NCBI GenBank assembly: GCA_023213315.1
Contig: JAKCPI010001563.1
Span: 620,001 to 684,000, forward strand
Length of the DNA: 64,000 nt
Direction: 5' to 3'
Source: Euborellia annulipes
Lineage: Eukaryota; Arthropoda; Insecta; Dermaptera; Anisolabididae
The notes below the pieces were generated by a model, which saw nothing but the letters and a program-made list of their open reading frames with translations, was not told the DNA's origin and made no database searches. This document shows, piece after piece, positions 24,301 through 34,911 of the stretch. The translations under genes were made by a program, and so were the position numbers. Positions within the stretch are counted from its first letter, which is position 1. The number at the start of each line of letters is the position of its first letter.

Positions 24301-27300
24301 GCGGACGTTTCGACTCCTCACAGAGCCACTACCCGGAATTACTGTACAATGCGCTCGTTTATGCAAATCTGATTTGCGGTGTCATGGTTTTAATTTGGAT
24401 TATTCACGAAATGAATGTGCAGCTTTGGAGAGTATTGGCGATACACCTCGACTGGATCTTCGCCAGGCTCCAGGAGTTGCCTACTTCGAAGGAATTTGTT
24501 TGAGAGGTATTTGGATCTGAAATTTAAAGAAAAAAAATACTTAAGATGGAATTCATATCTCAAATAAAAAAAAATTACTTTATTAGACAAGTTATTACTA
24601 TTTTAAACTTTTTAGACACCTGAATTTCAATTTCTCTTATTTATTGTTAGGGCTAAATCGTTTATTCCTAAACTGTGACCTCTAAGTTTTCTAAAAGATA
24701 ATTGTTTAATGTATATACAGTTTCGTAATATGTAGAATGTTAACTTTTAAACATCACATACAAATTTTTTTTTACTTCCTCAGCGCAATAAATATGAATA
24801 CAAAGCTGTATTTAAATTTATTAGGTCCTGATTGCGGACTTGCCTGGACATTTGAAAGACATTTAAACCATGAGCTCCGAGATCCGGCAGGTCCTGTTTT
24901 TCCTGGAGTATCAAAAACCGAATGTGAAGATCGTTGTCTTGAAGAGAGAAGTTTCTTATGCAGGTAATTATATTATTCCTAAACTGTGACCTCTAAGTTT
25001 TCGAAAAAGTAATTCTGATATATTCAATTTATTATATTTATAAATTATATACTGAATTAAATAAATAATTTATTTTTAGATCCGCAAGTTATAATCATCG
25101 TCTGCAAGAATGTAGACTGAGCGCAGATGATCGCTATACTCTTCCACAAGCATTTGTAGTATCGATTGATACTGATTATCTTGAAAATCAATGTGCCTCC
25201 AGTAAGTTAAAATTTTATTTATCTCACCTAGCACCATGAAGAAGAGAATTGCAAAATTTACAATAGAACTTATTCTTTGTTTATTTAAAATATTTTCAGC
25301 TGTTGGACGATGTATTTATCGAAATGCCCAAAGGAATCGTCAGCTTATCTACATTGATAAGTCTCTTTCTGCATTCAGCGATTCCAGCTGCCAGAAGGCC
25401 TGTGATGTGGAACGAGAGTTCGTTTGTCGTTCTTTTACCTTCCTAAGTCAGGTAAGTAGAATTTTTCAAATTTATGACTCAACGCATTCATTTATATATT
25501 TTTTGCAGAGTGGCTTTTCTACCAACCAATGTCTTTTAAGTGCTCTAACTGGAACTGTCGCAAATGGACCTGGATTTCAAGTTCAAATTGGAGCAATTTA
25601 TATGGAACGGGAATGTTCAGGAAATGGTTTACCAGGTCCTGGACCAGATCCTCCACTTCCTCCTCGTCCTCCTCCAACTTATCCAATACCTTACCCTGAC
25701 AACCCTGGGAGAAGTGATGTATATCCATGTCGTTATACACTTACATATGAAAAAGTAGCGGGAGCTACTTATTCTAATCCCTTAAGGTATGACTTTTAGT
25801 TTAATAACTAATTATTATAATTATTAAATAAATATCAAATATGTGTTCACTAAATTTTTTTAATTTCTAAAGAGATCCTATTCGAACTCGAGGAGATATA
25901 GGAATTACAAGTGATTGCCTTCTTGAATGTGCGCAAATGTTGGGTCGATGCTTAGCTATTGCTGTTGAGAGGATTCGAGGAGGTCGTCAACGTTGTTATG
26001 CTCTAAGTCGTTCAGCTGAAGCAGAGGGTGGTCCTCTCCAAGCAGCTCCAGATCTTGCATATTTTCAAAAGATTTGTTTGCAAGGTATCCTATTATAAAC
26101 TTAATTTATTGAATTTTCCATTTTAATTGAATTAATTTTTCAGAACGTGGCTGTGGCCGTGCATGGGTTTTCAACCGTGTACCTGGTTATGAATTAATCG
26201 GAAGTGAAAATTCGCTTAATGCTGGAGAAGCAAATGGTGTGATCGAAATTCTAAGCATTTCTTCTAGAAGAGCATGTCAAGATCTTTGTTTAAGAGAAAA
26301 TAGAATTGTATGCCGATCAGCCACTTATGATGGGAGGGAACATATTTGCAGATTATCTGCAGACACACGAAGATCAGCTCCTCATCGTTTTAGGCGAGCT
26401 CATAATCTTATGGATTATATGGAAAATGAATGCGCTCAACGTAAGTAAACTTAAAATGATGACTTATTTGTTGTTTATTTTTTTATATATATTTTTTTCC
26501 AGCTCCACCTCGTTGTGAGTTTTCTGAAACACCTGGACGTTTCCTCCCTTATACCGATCGTTATGTTCCGCAAGCATATGATTCAAATGAATGTCGAAGA
26601 CTCTGTGAACAAGAAAGAGACTTTCAATGCCGATCATTTAGTTTTCGGATATCAAGAAGAGAATGTTATTTAAGTTCTGATGATTCTTTCGTGGCGGACA
26701 AGAATTCTCTTATAAGTGATCGTGATTTTATTTATGGAGAACAAGCTTCTTGCAGCAATGGTAAATAATGAAAGAAAGAAATATTAATTTAGGAATAAAT
26801 ATGCGAAATATTTTATAATTTTGTTACAGTTCGAGTTGACTGCACACAGGCTGACATGTTAATTACATTCATTTTTGGAGATCCTTTTGAAGGGCGAGTG
26901 TATGCCACTGGTAATCCACAGGCTTGTTTTGAAATGGGCAATGGACAACCGCAACTTGTCCTTCGAGTTCCTCTAGGAACTCAATGTGGTACTGTGCAAC
27001 AAGGTCGTGGTCGATATATAAACCATGTGGTGATTCAACAGAATCCTGTGATAATGCAACAAACTGATCGGACAGTAAGAGTGGAATGTTCATTTGATGC
27101 TACTGAACAAACTGTAGCTTATTCACCAGGAGGTTCTCGAGGGCGCGATGGTGCAGGTGGAGGAATCAGTGTCACGTAGGTATTTGTTGGAAGTTGAGCA
27201 TCATTTATTATTTTAAAAAAAAATTAAAATTTTTCATCTTTTAATTATTAAGAGTTCCATTTCGTCCAAGTGGCACCAACATAGTAACTAATACAGCGCC

Positions 27301-30300
27301 TGCACCAAAAGTGCGAATGCGGATTGTAACTAAGCAAGGAATAGAAGCTGCAGTTGTAGGATTAGGAGAAGAACTTCGATTGGTTGTGGAAAGTGATCCT
27401 AATAGTGCTTTTGGAATATTCGTAAGAAATCTCGAAGCGCGAACAGAAAATGGAGAACTTTTAACTCTTATTGACAATATTGGGTAACTTTTTTTATTGA
27501 TATTATATTTTACATTTTCCATTGTTGGTGTATTTATTAATTTATTTAACGTTTGACTCGTCAAAGCCAATTTAAAATCCCTATACAATTTCAGAAGAGC
27601 AATCTCAAATTATCACATAACTGGAATTAAAGTATAAAATTTTTAAAAATAAAAAAAAATTAGAGAGCTACAAAATAATTGCAATGGCATGGGCGTAGCC
27701 AGTGGGGCTGATACCCCCACCCCTGGTTTGTCCTGAAAATTTTCTATCTATTAAAAACAAATATATTTTTTTCCCATTGTGAATTTGTTTTAAATGAGCT
27801 TATATAAAGAAAATAATTAATAATAATAATAATAATAAATAATTAATAATATATGTATTTATTAATTGCAAACCTCCCCCTCCCTCCTCCAAACGAGTGG
27901 TTGGCCTCCCCCTAACATGATGTCTGGCTACGCCCATGTGCAATAGTTATATGACGCCTGCTGATAGTGTTCACTGGCGCAGTTCAATAACCCTGATTTT
28001 TTCGATCTTTGTAATATATTATATTTATTCCCTAGCCTATGTAGACTTTATGAAAAATATAAATTAAACTCTTTGTGTTCTAGACTGTGGTAGTTTTTTA
28101 AATTTTTTTTTTCTGTCAATAACCAGTCTCATTTAGAAGAGGATATGAAATTGTTTATATTCTCAGTCAAAAATATTCACTTTAGTGCCCAATTATTATT
28201 AGGAGAATTTTTAATTATAGACCACATTTTTGTATTAAATATTTATTAAAAATATATAAATACTGTACAACGTTTCAACTGCTTATTCTGCAGCCGATAT
28301 CAAGCACTGTGCACTCGCTCCGACTCAGTTCAGTTCACTTGAGTCGGAGCGAGTGCACAGTGCTTGATAACGGCTGCAGAATAAGCAGTTGAAACGTTGT
28401 ACAGTATTTATATATTTTTAATAAATATTTAATACAAAAATGTGGTCTATAATTAAAAATTCTCCTAATAATAGTGCCCAATTAATTTGCCTTTGAAAAA
28501 TTCCAGATGTTCTCGAGATCCAACAATCTTCCCAGCTTTACAAGTAGAACGCGGTACTCGTGATCTTTTTGCTGATTTTAAAGCTTTTCGTTTTCCATCG
28601 ACTTCTACTGTCAATTTTGTTGGAATTATACAATTTTGTCAAGATATTTGCGAACCGGTATATATTTTATTTTTTTGAATATCTCGTTACAATTTTTAAA
28701 CAATATATTTTTTCAGGTCCGCTGTAATAATGGCGTTCACTCATTTGGTAGAAAGCGTAGATCAGTAAACGAATCGGAAACGATTATTGAAACAACTACA
28801 CCTATTGCTTTAACAACAAGTGCAACTAAAATAATTTCAAAAAATATCAATTATTCCTCAACAACGCCTGAAGATCTTGAAGTTGATGTAACGACTTTAG
28901 CAACTTTGGACAAGAAAGAATATCAAGCCAACTCATCAACAATAGATGACACATCTCTCTCCGAAAACGAAGAAAATTTTAATGGTAATGAAAAAATAAA
29001 TACCAAATATTTTTAATTAATAGCCATCAGTGAAATGAAGAAAACAATACAATTATAAATATATTATTTCTCTCTCTCCAAATAGTTTAAAAGGAAATGC
29101 AGAAAGCTTCGTTTTATTTCAATCCTTTCTTAAAATGGAGACCAGTAAATTTTGATGCAGATATTAATAGTCTCTAAGATGTCAACAAATTATTAATAAA
29201 TATTTCTTAACATCAAAGCTCCATTTCTCTTTTACTTATATAATAGCATTAAATTCAAAGCAAACAAATCTTTAATTTGTTTTTCTGAAAATAAATTTAC
29301 ATGTTACGTGCATAAAAAAAAAAAATATTTAGACCATTAGGATTAATGAAATTCATAAATAACTTTGTTTTTCACTTCCTATGACCAGAATAAAACATTT
29401 TTTTTTTTTTAATAAATAAAATTTTTTTCTTTTAGAATCAACCAATACGGAAGTTCTTTTTGAAGATCTGACTACATTAATCCCAGAGAAATCCAAGCCC
29501 GAAACTGAACTTCCAAGCGAATTACCGCTTCAGTTAAGAGTAAGAAATAAGTATTTACTGGAGGCTCATTTTTTTATTTTATTATTTGTCAGTCAATCAT
29601 CAAAAATATTTAAAATTTATTTGGATGATAGAGGCAGGTAGAAATTCCCGTTGTGAGGTCAGGTGATAAAAATAAGAAACTTTTATATTTTGTAACCGGA
29701 GGCTATAAAATATAAAATTTTTTAAAGTTTTTTCATCTGGCTGCACAGAGGAACTCCATCATAAAAAAATGAACCCACTTTGAAGATATTTAAAACTTAT
29801 AGCAAATAATTAAAATTTGATTAAATAATGAATTTTAAAATTTTTCTAGCTTATCGTCGGAGAAGACTCTATCCCAAAACCTAAAATGGCCAACAAATTT
29901 GATAAACTAAAAGATAATGCAATTAATATCTTTGACAGAGAAGATTCTAAAATTTCAGGTAATTTTTAAATATAAAAATTCCTTGATTGGAATTTAATTT
30001 TGTGAAAAATCAAAATTTTAGGAAGGAATTGTCCGGCTTGAATAAAGGGCAAGTAGAAGTCACCTCTAAATTTGTATTTCAAATAACTTAAGAATTTTCA
30101 ATACGTTTTTTTAACTAATTAAATCATTAGAAATTTTGTTAATTTAAATTTTTTAATGACTAATTATAAAATTATGATATTTTTTTAAAGTAGAAATTCA
30201 AAAAAAAAAAAATTTAATCATAAAATGAAAAAATTATTACTGTATTATTCGTCAAATATTATTTAAATAAATTAGGAAAAATAAATTGTTTAAAAAAAAT

Positions 30301-32156
30301 AATGGACAAAATATTTCAATGACAGATATCGACAGACTAAAATAAGCTTTCGGATTGAATAGTGCAGGCACAATCTTATCTTTTAGCAATAATAATCGAA
30401 CAACTTTAGCCCTTTTTTATTTGTTTTAAGCTATTTTTCGGCATCTAAGGGCTTTTACCGGGTAGACTCGATCCATATTTATTCAAATGATTGGTAGAGA
30501 TAAGCTTTTCTCTCTTGGAACGGGAAGCGAATAGGGGACCCCTGACCCATGGCACGACCCCTCGCCGAGTCACGGGTCACCGGTACTTTGGCTCTTACTT
30601 CACCTTATCGCTACAAATTATATTATATTTTTCAATGCTAGTCATTAAATAAATCAATATCCTTGATGACCGTCTAACGAAATTACTGGTACGTGAAGCT
30701 GGTTGCATACACTAAAGGCGTGGTGAAATTCTCTACCGAGAAAAGGCGGCCAGACTAAATAAAAGGGGTCGTCCGGACAGGCAAAGCTTAGCCTGGGTAA
30801 CTCGTGGTCGCCATCCGCATACTTGAAAGAAGTGAGCCTCTGAGTGGAAACTATTCGCATATTATTTATTTTATATTTTCCCACAGATTAAATAAATCTC
30901 CATTAAATTAAAATATTTTTTAATTTCATTTATATTCATACACTTGGTTAAATATGATAATTCTTCAGTGTTAGCGTATCGTTTGAGGAGATTAAATTCC
31001 ATTTTTGGATACTGAATTATTAATATTTAAAGATATGTTTTATATTGTTTAATAATAAAATTTTATTTAACATGTCTAATTAACCTTTTGTTGAGGCAGT
31101 AACCGGCAAGTTGTTTATTGCTTTTTTAAGTCCGCTTCTCTCATAAAATTGAAATTTATCATGACTATAAATTAGCTATCATTGTCATTTTCTAATTAAG
31201 ATTTTCAGCGACAGACATTCGCATGAACTAAGTGGGGAACGAAGGAATTCTTTCTTTGTCCTATGAGCTTCCCTCCGTTCATGCGAATGTGTGTCGCTGA
31301 AATTGTAATTTTAATTTATTCTCGCCTCCGGCTCTGAAGATGGCCTAGACCAGTGGTCGAAACGTCAGCCTGGAACGCTAACAATAAAAGAAATAATTTT
31401 GGTTGCATATATCTTGAATTTTTTTTTGACTTCTTAATAATACTACCAGACAACTCACAATTACAATTTTATAATATATATTTATTAATAGGCGTTAGGG
31501 TTAAGAATTTGAAGAGCGCAAGCTTTCACTTTTGAAATACTATTTGTTTAGTATTAAAAATCAAAATATTCGCTTAATTATTATTTTTGATTAAAATTTC
31601 ATTGAAACATAAATCTCTCCAGGACCATAGCGGAAGGGGGAGGGGGGGGGGAGTCAAATCCCGTTTCGTTCAGATATAAACTAAAAGAATTAAAACAGAG
31701 TTAATTATTTAATTGAATAAAAAAAATTAAATCTCCGGGGGGTGTTCGGACTCCAACCAAATGATCCAATTAAACTTTTAGGAAAAGATGCCTCAATCTC
31801 GTGTGTTTGTTTCAGATGTGACAACCATGGTCCCCTCCACAGAAGATCTCATCTGCAGCTCGAAATCAACATTAATCATTTTATTTTTAACAATAATTTT
31901 GTTTAACATGAGCTTCATTGGTGCCCTCATCTACTTATATTGGATGCGTATGAAGCGTTGGAAGAAATCGAACCCACCCTCGGGGATTCTCGCCGAAGGT
32001 GGTCCCCCCTTGAACCCCGGTTGGTCCCTGATGGGACCCCCTGCTGAGCATCAATATGCTCAGCCAGAGGTCCTCTTCCGTAGCATCTATGGTCGCCTCT
32101 CGCCCAGGAATACAAGTCTAGCTCAATTGGGTGATCAACGTTTAATGAGCTCATGA
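19612..32156 (+). CDS. PAN/apple (x12) + ZP-domain transmembrane protein, main exon block
   Basis: Multi-exon gene for a large apical extracellular matrix protein. Exons: 19612-19764, 19836-19946, 20007-20163, 20475-20602, 20681-20787, 21192-21336, 21822-22091, 22153-22438, 22746-22921, 23280-23396, 24237-24506, 24825-24963, 25080-25201, 25300-25451, 25509-25786, 25873-26084, 26144-26440, 26503-26760, 26830-27175, 27253-27483, 28507-28657, 28717-28984, 29436-29539, 29850-29958, 31816-32156. All junctions are GT-AG and phases agree throughout, which strongly supports the model. With the two proposed 5' exons the product is about 1671 residues: twelve PAN domains (about 31-1155), ZP (about 1156-1405), a furin-type site RKRR, a Thr/Glu-rich linker, a membrane span (about 1577-1600) and a cytoplasmic tail. 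Family knowledge: PAN-ZP proteins (NompA/NOAH and Trynity/Neyo/Morpheyus types) organise cuticle and sense-organ matrix. Which subfamily this belongs to cannot be settled by eye. Twelve PAN domains exceeds the few I associate with those proteins. Confidence 0.92.
21652..21727. repeat. Small inverted repeat in a PAN-ZP intron
   Basis: AATAATGGAGGAATGGAG pairs with CTCCATTCCTCCATTATT across a loop of about 35 bp, in the intron between PAN3 and PAN4. Possibly a miniature element. Confidence 0.6.
21822..23396 (+). CDS. PAN triplet 2 (PAN4-PAN6) of the PAN-ZP gene
   Basis: Part of the PAN-ZP gene; four exons. PAN4 (21822-22091, one exon) is type A with FTFEKVTGHF, FSLDYNAMKC and YFEKICLRG. PAN5 (22153-22438, one exon) is type B with AWAFERRPG, FECRSAEYD, CRLSAEDRR and EYLENQC. 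PAN6 (22746-22921 + 23280-23396) is type C with CNFKPV, FICRSFSY, CFLSGDDR and YYERIC. A Pro/Asn/Gly-rich spacer (NNNNPPGNPNNGNEPG) follows PAN6 and leads to triplet 3. The phase-2 intron present inside PAN2 and PAN8 is absent from PAN5. Confidence 0.9.
24237..25628 (+). CDS. PAN triplet 3 (PAN7-PAN9) of the PAN-ZP gene
   Basis: Part of the PAN-ZP gene; five exons, the last extending to 25786. PAN7 (24237-24506) is type A with HFEKVTGHEM, FNLDYSRNEC and YFEGICLRG. PAN8 (24825-24963 + 25080-25201) is type B with AWTFERHL, FLCRSASYN, CRLSADDR and DYLENQC. Its internal intron falls after LCR in phase 2, the same place as in PAN2. PAN9 (25300-25451 + 25509-about 25628) is type C with CIYRNA, FVCRSFTF, CLLSALTG and YMEREC. 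A proline-rich linker follows (PPLPPRPPPTYP) before triplet 4. Confidence 0.9.
25717..26760 (+). CDS. PAN triplet 4 (PAN10-PAN12) of the PAN-ZP gene
   Basis: Part of the PAN-ZP gene. PAN10 (in 25509-25786 and 25873-26084) is type A with CRYTLTYEKVAG and YFQKICLQ. PAN11 (26144-26440, one exon) is type B with AWVFNRVPG, VCRSATYD, CRLSADTRR and DYMENEC. PAN12 (26503-26760, one exon) is type C with CEFSETPGR, FQCRSFSF, CYLSSDDS and EQASC. PAN11 carries an insertion after its ELIGSEN segment. This triplet leads directly into the ZP domain through a phase-1 intron. Confidence 0.9.
26830..28760 (+). CDS. Zona pellucida domain and furin-type site of the PAN-ZP gene
   Basis: Part of the PAN-ZP gene: exons 26830-27175, 27253-27483, 28507-28657 and the start of 28717-28984. 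ZP-N opens VRVDCTQADMLITF and includes FEGRVYATG, QCGTVQQ and VRVECSF. ZP-C includes RLVVESD, CSRDPTIFPAL, FKAFRFP and FCQDICEPVRC. A Gly/Arg-rich insert (SPGGSRGRDGAGGG) separates the halves. GRKRRS just after the last ZP cysteines is a consensus furin cleavage site, as in ZP proteins whose ectodomain is released and polymerised. Filament formation is inferred from the family. Confidence 0.9.
27688..27938. mobile_element. Miniature hAT-like element in a PAN-ZP intron
   Basis: Perfect 15-bp inverted termini CATGGGCGTAGCCAG. The flanking 8-mers TGCAATGG (27680-27687) and TGCAATAG (27939-27946) match at 7 of 8 positions, as expected for an old 8-bp hAT target duplication. The interior is low complexity and C-rich, with no coding content. 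Confidence 0.72.
28196..28471. mobile_element. Near-perfect palindromic element with 13-bp target duplication
   Basis: Two arms of about 130 bp mirror each other around 28328-28336. The flanks TAGTGCCCAATTA at 28183-28195 and 28472-28484 are identical direct repeats. Each arm holds GAAACGTT preceded by a hairpin and a TTGATA word, then AATAAA. This resembles the hammerhead-like arms seen elsewhere, but CTGANGA is lost. It lies inside the ZP-domain intron. Confidence 0.78.
28761..32156 (+). CDS. Linker, membrane span and cytoplasmic tail of the PAN-ZP gene
   Basis: Part of the PAN-ZP gene: rest of exon 28717-28984, then 29436-29539, 29850-29958 and 31816-32156. After the furin site comes an acidic, Ser/Thr-rich low-complexity linker. 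The last exon codes a single hydrophobic segment (ending FIGALIYLYW), then basic residues (RMKRWKK) and a tail of about 70 residues rich in Pro, Gly and Ser. Stop TGA is 32154-32156. The linker exons are supported by matching phases rather than by similarity, so they are less certain than the domain exons. Confidence 0.82.
30427..30582 (-). repeat. tRNA-derived SINE, family A, copy 3
   Basis: Reverse copy within the last intron of the PAN-ZP gene, more diverged than copy 2. GAGTCACGGGTCACC marks its head and GGCATCTAAGGGCTTTT its tail. Confidence 0.65.
30700..30850 (+). repeat. Interspersed repeat family B, copy 3
   Basis: Contains TTAGCCTGGGTAACTCGTGG and TCGCCATC, then GAAGTGAGCCTCTGAGTGG, which copy 4 shares. 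It sits in the last intron of the PAN-ZP gene. Confidence 0.5.
31205..31405 (+). repeat. Inverted repeat followed by a hammerhead-like motif
   Basis: TTTCAGCGACAGACATTCGC (31203-31222) pairs with GCGAATGTGTGTCGCTGAAA at about 31282-31301. Just after it, 31334-31366 has GGCT-CTGAAGA-hairpin-GAAACGTC-AGCC, so stem I (GGCT/AGCC) and stem II (GGCC/GGTC, one wobble) can form. AATAAA follows at 31384. This is the cleanest single motif of its family. It lies in the last PAN-ZP intron. Confidence 0.72.
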
Positions 32157-32191
32157 TTTATAAAAACTAATTTTATTTTTCGTGAATGTGA

Positions 32192-32197
32192 AATAAA
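32192..32197 (+). terminator. Polyadenylation signal AATAAA of the PAN-ZP gene
   Basis: A canonical AATAAA lies 36 bp after the stop codon, followed by T-rich sequence. In such AT-rich DNA the hexamer is common, but its position right after the stop makes it the likely 3' processing signal. Confidence 0.55.
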
Positions 32198-32199
32198 TC

Positions 32200-34132
32200 T
32201 TTGACTTTTTCATACCAACGGTCCAAATTATTATAAACAATTTGCTTAGATGGTTATTATCTAAATATTTTGGTATTTTGTATGTAAATTAATAAAATTT
32301 GTGAATATATATTCTCTATATAAGAAGATGATCTCAAATTTTAAAAATCCAAATTTTAGAAAACAATAATTTTAATATGAAAATAAGAAATTTTTATTTA
32401 TTTATTATATTTCTAAATAAGCATTATTTACTGCCGACAGTTTTCTGATTTTTGGGTTTAAAATTTACGAGAAAATTTTATATAGGAAATTAAGGCAAAT
32501 GACGATGATTAAAAATGTTTTATTTTAAAAGGCTAATGACTTAACTTGCGAATGAAAAAGCACGAAATAAGACACGGCCTCATTAAATATTTTCGACATG
32601 TTTCTAAATTTCATTTTGCATTCAGGGGAAGGAACAGAATTGTGTCAAAATTTCGTTCTGATTAGCAAATTTTTTTTAACCTAAATAGGCTAAAATTTTG
32701 GTTGACTTTTTCTGATGTAATTTGATATGGTTGAAGGGCTCTGGAAGGCAGCCAAATGTATTAATAATAATAAATAAATTATTATCCATCCCAGGCCTCT
32801 TAAATGTAAAAATAATCGAAATAGTTATTCACATTAATTTAAACAAATATTAATTTTAGAATCTATTTAATATTTATTGTTTATACGTGGTATATACTCT
32901 CCTAAAAATAAATTAAATTGTTTCAAGTAACCGTAAGAATCGAAAGGTCGAGACGTATTATAATTTAAATATAAGATTTTTCTAAAATTTTGCCGTCTTT
33001 CATTTGACTGCTTTCCACTGCCACTGCCCTTCATGACGTAATCTACATGTTTTAGGACAAAAAATTGATAAATTTCCCCAAAGTAATTAGTTTGTTGCCA
33101 CTTTTAAGGTTGTTACACCCCTGATCGCGATTAAATTTTCAATAATCCTAAACAGGGTTTCTGTAATGCGTGCAGATAAATGAGCATTTCAAAATAAAGA
33201 AAAAAGTTGCTATTAGCATAGAGTATGTTTTTGCCCGATATCCGCCATTTTTTTCAATAAATAATTTATATCCATAGAATGAATTTTTGCTCATAACTCA
33301 CTAAGATAAAGTACAAATTTCAATATGGCGTCCATTTTTTTAAGTGATTTTTTCGCATTCTATATTAGTCAGTTCGGTACAAAACTTCAACTCAAGTTCT
33401 AGAGATTGAAATTAATTAGTGAAAAAAATATGGCAGAAGTCTGGTGAAAGAAGAGTTTACAAATATATATGTTTATTGTAGAAACTTTTTTTTCTTATTT
33501 TGACAAGTCGCTGAACAGAAAGGCCGTGAATACGGGATGACGAGCGAATCTCAATCCGCTCTCAGCGGACTTGCTGGCATTTCCAAAATCAAAGTAAAAA
33601 GCATATAAAGAAAAAATAAACCTATTAAATATATCTCTCAACCATTTTGGCATTTTGTTTTATATTTTAAATTATCTTTTTTTTGTCACTGTATGACATG
33701 TGTATTATTTATGTATTTAAATTATTTAGTATCCTATATTTATTTGAGTGTATTTTATTAGAAGTTAAAAACATCTTTCATTTGTTTGAATAATAATTAA
33801 CATAAATTCGTAAATAGATCTATTTTTTATATATTAAGGCAAAAGAATTTTTTTTGGCAAAAGTTCACAAACATTATTTATTTTTTTTTTTTAAGAATGA
33901 GTTTTTACTTTTCTATAAATCATTTTATAAATTAGAATTTCTTGAAAGGAAAATAAATATTTCTTCTTTTTTAATTTTATTGTTTTTATTTTTCATCAAA
34001 TAAAGAAAAAAAATCCTTATAAGGGCTGTAGTGACTAGGGTGGTGGGAATAGAGGGGATTTATCGAGAGTGAAATTTTTTAACTGCCTCAGCATTTGGCA
34101 ATTTAAAATTTATTTTAAGTAAGTGATTTCTT
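32200..34132. other. Intergenic stretch between PAN-ZP gene and hAT element
   Basis: AT-rich sequence with no credible exon, no strong hairpin and no repeat terminus that I could pair. Nothing supportable is seen here. Confidence 0.5.
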
Positions 34133-34290
34133 GCCCGTGACCCGTGGCTCAGAGAGAAGACACTAGCTTCTCATGCCGGGGTCCCGGGTTCCCAAGCGAG
34201 AAAAATTTATTTCATTTGAGTTGACTACAAATTATTTGAATTAAATAGAGATGGGGTCTAAATGGCCCTAGATGCCGAAAAAGACATTAA
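34133..34290 (+). repeat. tRNA-derived SINE, family A, copy 4
   Basis: Head GCCCGTGACCCGTGGCTCAG, then the GGGTTCCCAAGCG region (a few bases shorter than copy 1) and the tail ATGGGGTCTAAATGGCC. Confidence 0.7.
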
Positions 34291-34911
34291 TTAAAAAAAA
34301 AAAAGAGTTTTTGAGCTAAAAAGAAGTTCGAAATTTTCGCCCTAATCTAATTTTTAAAACATTTCTTTGCCCTTATTATTACTTTTTTTCTTTATCAACC
34401 AAATTTAATCTCTAACTTGGATAAATACTGATAATAGTTTTCTTATATGCCCTCACCCTTAACTTCTTTTTTCTTTTGTTAAGTTAAGTATATAAATAAT
34501 GATCTAACCCGATTACTTTCGTTCTCTTCTCAGGCTTGATTTAGTCTTTACAAATACTAATGGTGTTTATAAATTTTGTTTGAGGAAGCATCAAAAAGAA
34601 AAATTCTTTTTGATAGAGAAGAGATTTATGTTAGTATTTGATCCTATTTTCAGAATATGCATTTAAAGAAGAAATGTAAATAAACATGACGAAAAAGAAT
34701 TCGTATATAAATAAATCCATCTGACGATCTCGGAAGAATAGAAAGTATTTCAATTTCAAAGTAAAAAACAAAAAAAAATATGAAGAATAGATATATTTGT
34801 AAAGATATGGTTATGCGAATTGAGATAATTTTGACTAGGTAGCAGGGGCGAATTAAAGGGTGGGGTGATTGCCCCCCCCCCCACATAGAAGAAATTCAAG
34901 TAAAAGTTAAA

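Noticed and set aside
24390..27588. Minus-strand open frames opposite PAN-ZP exons
   Set aside because: They are complements of well-supported coding exons.
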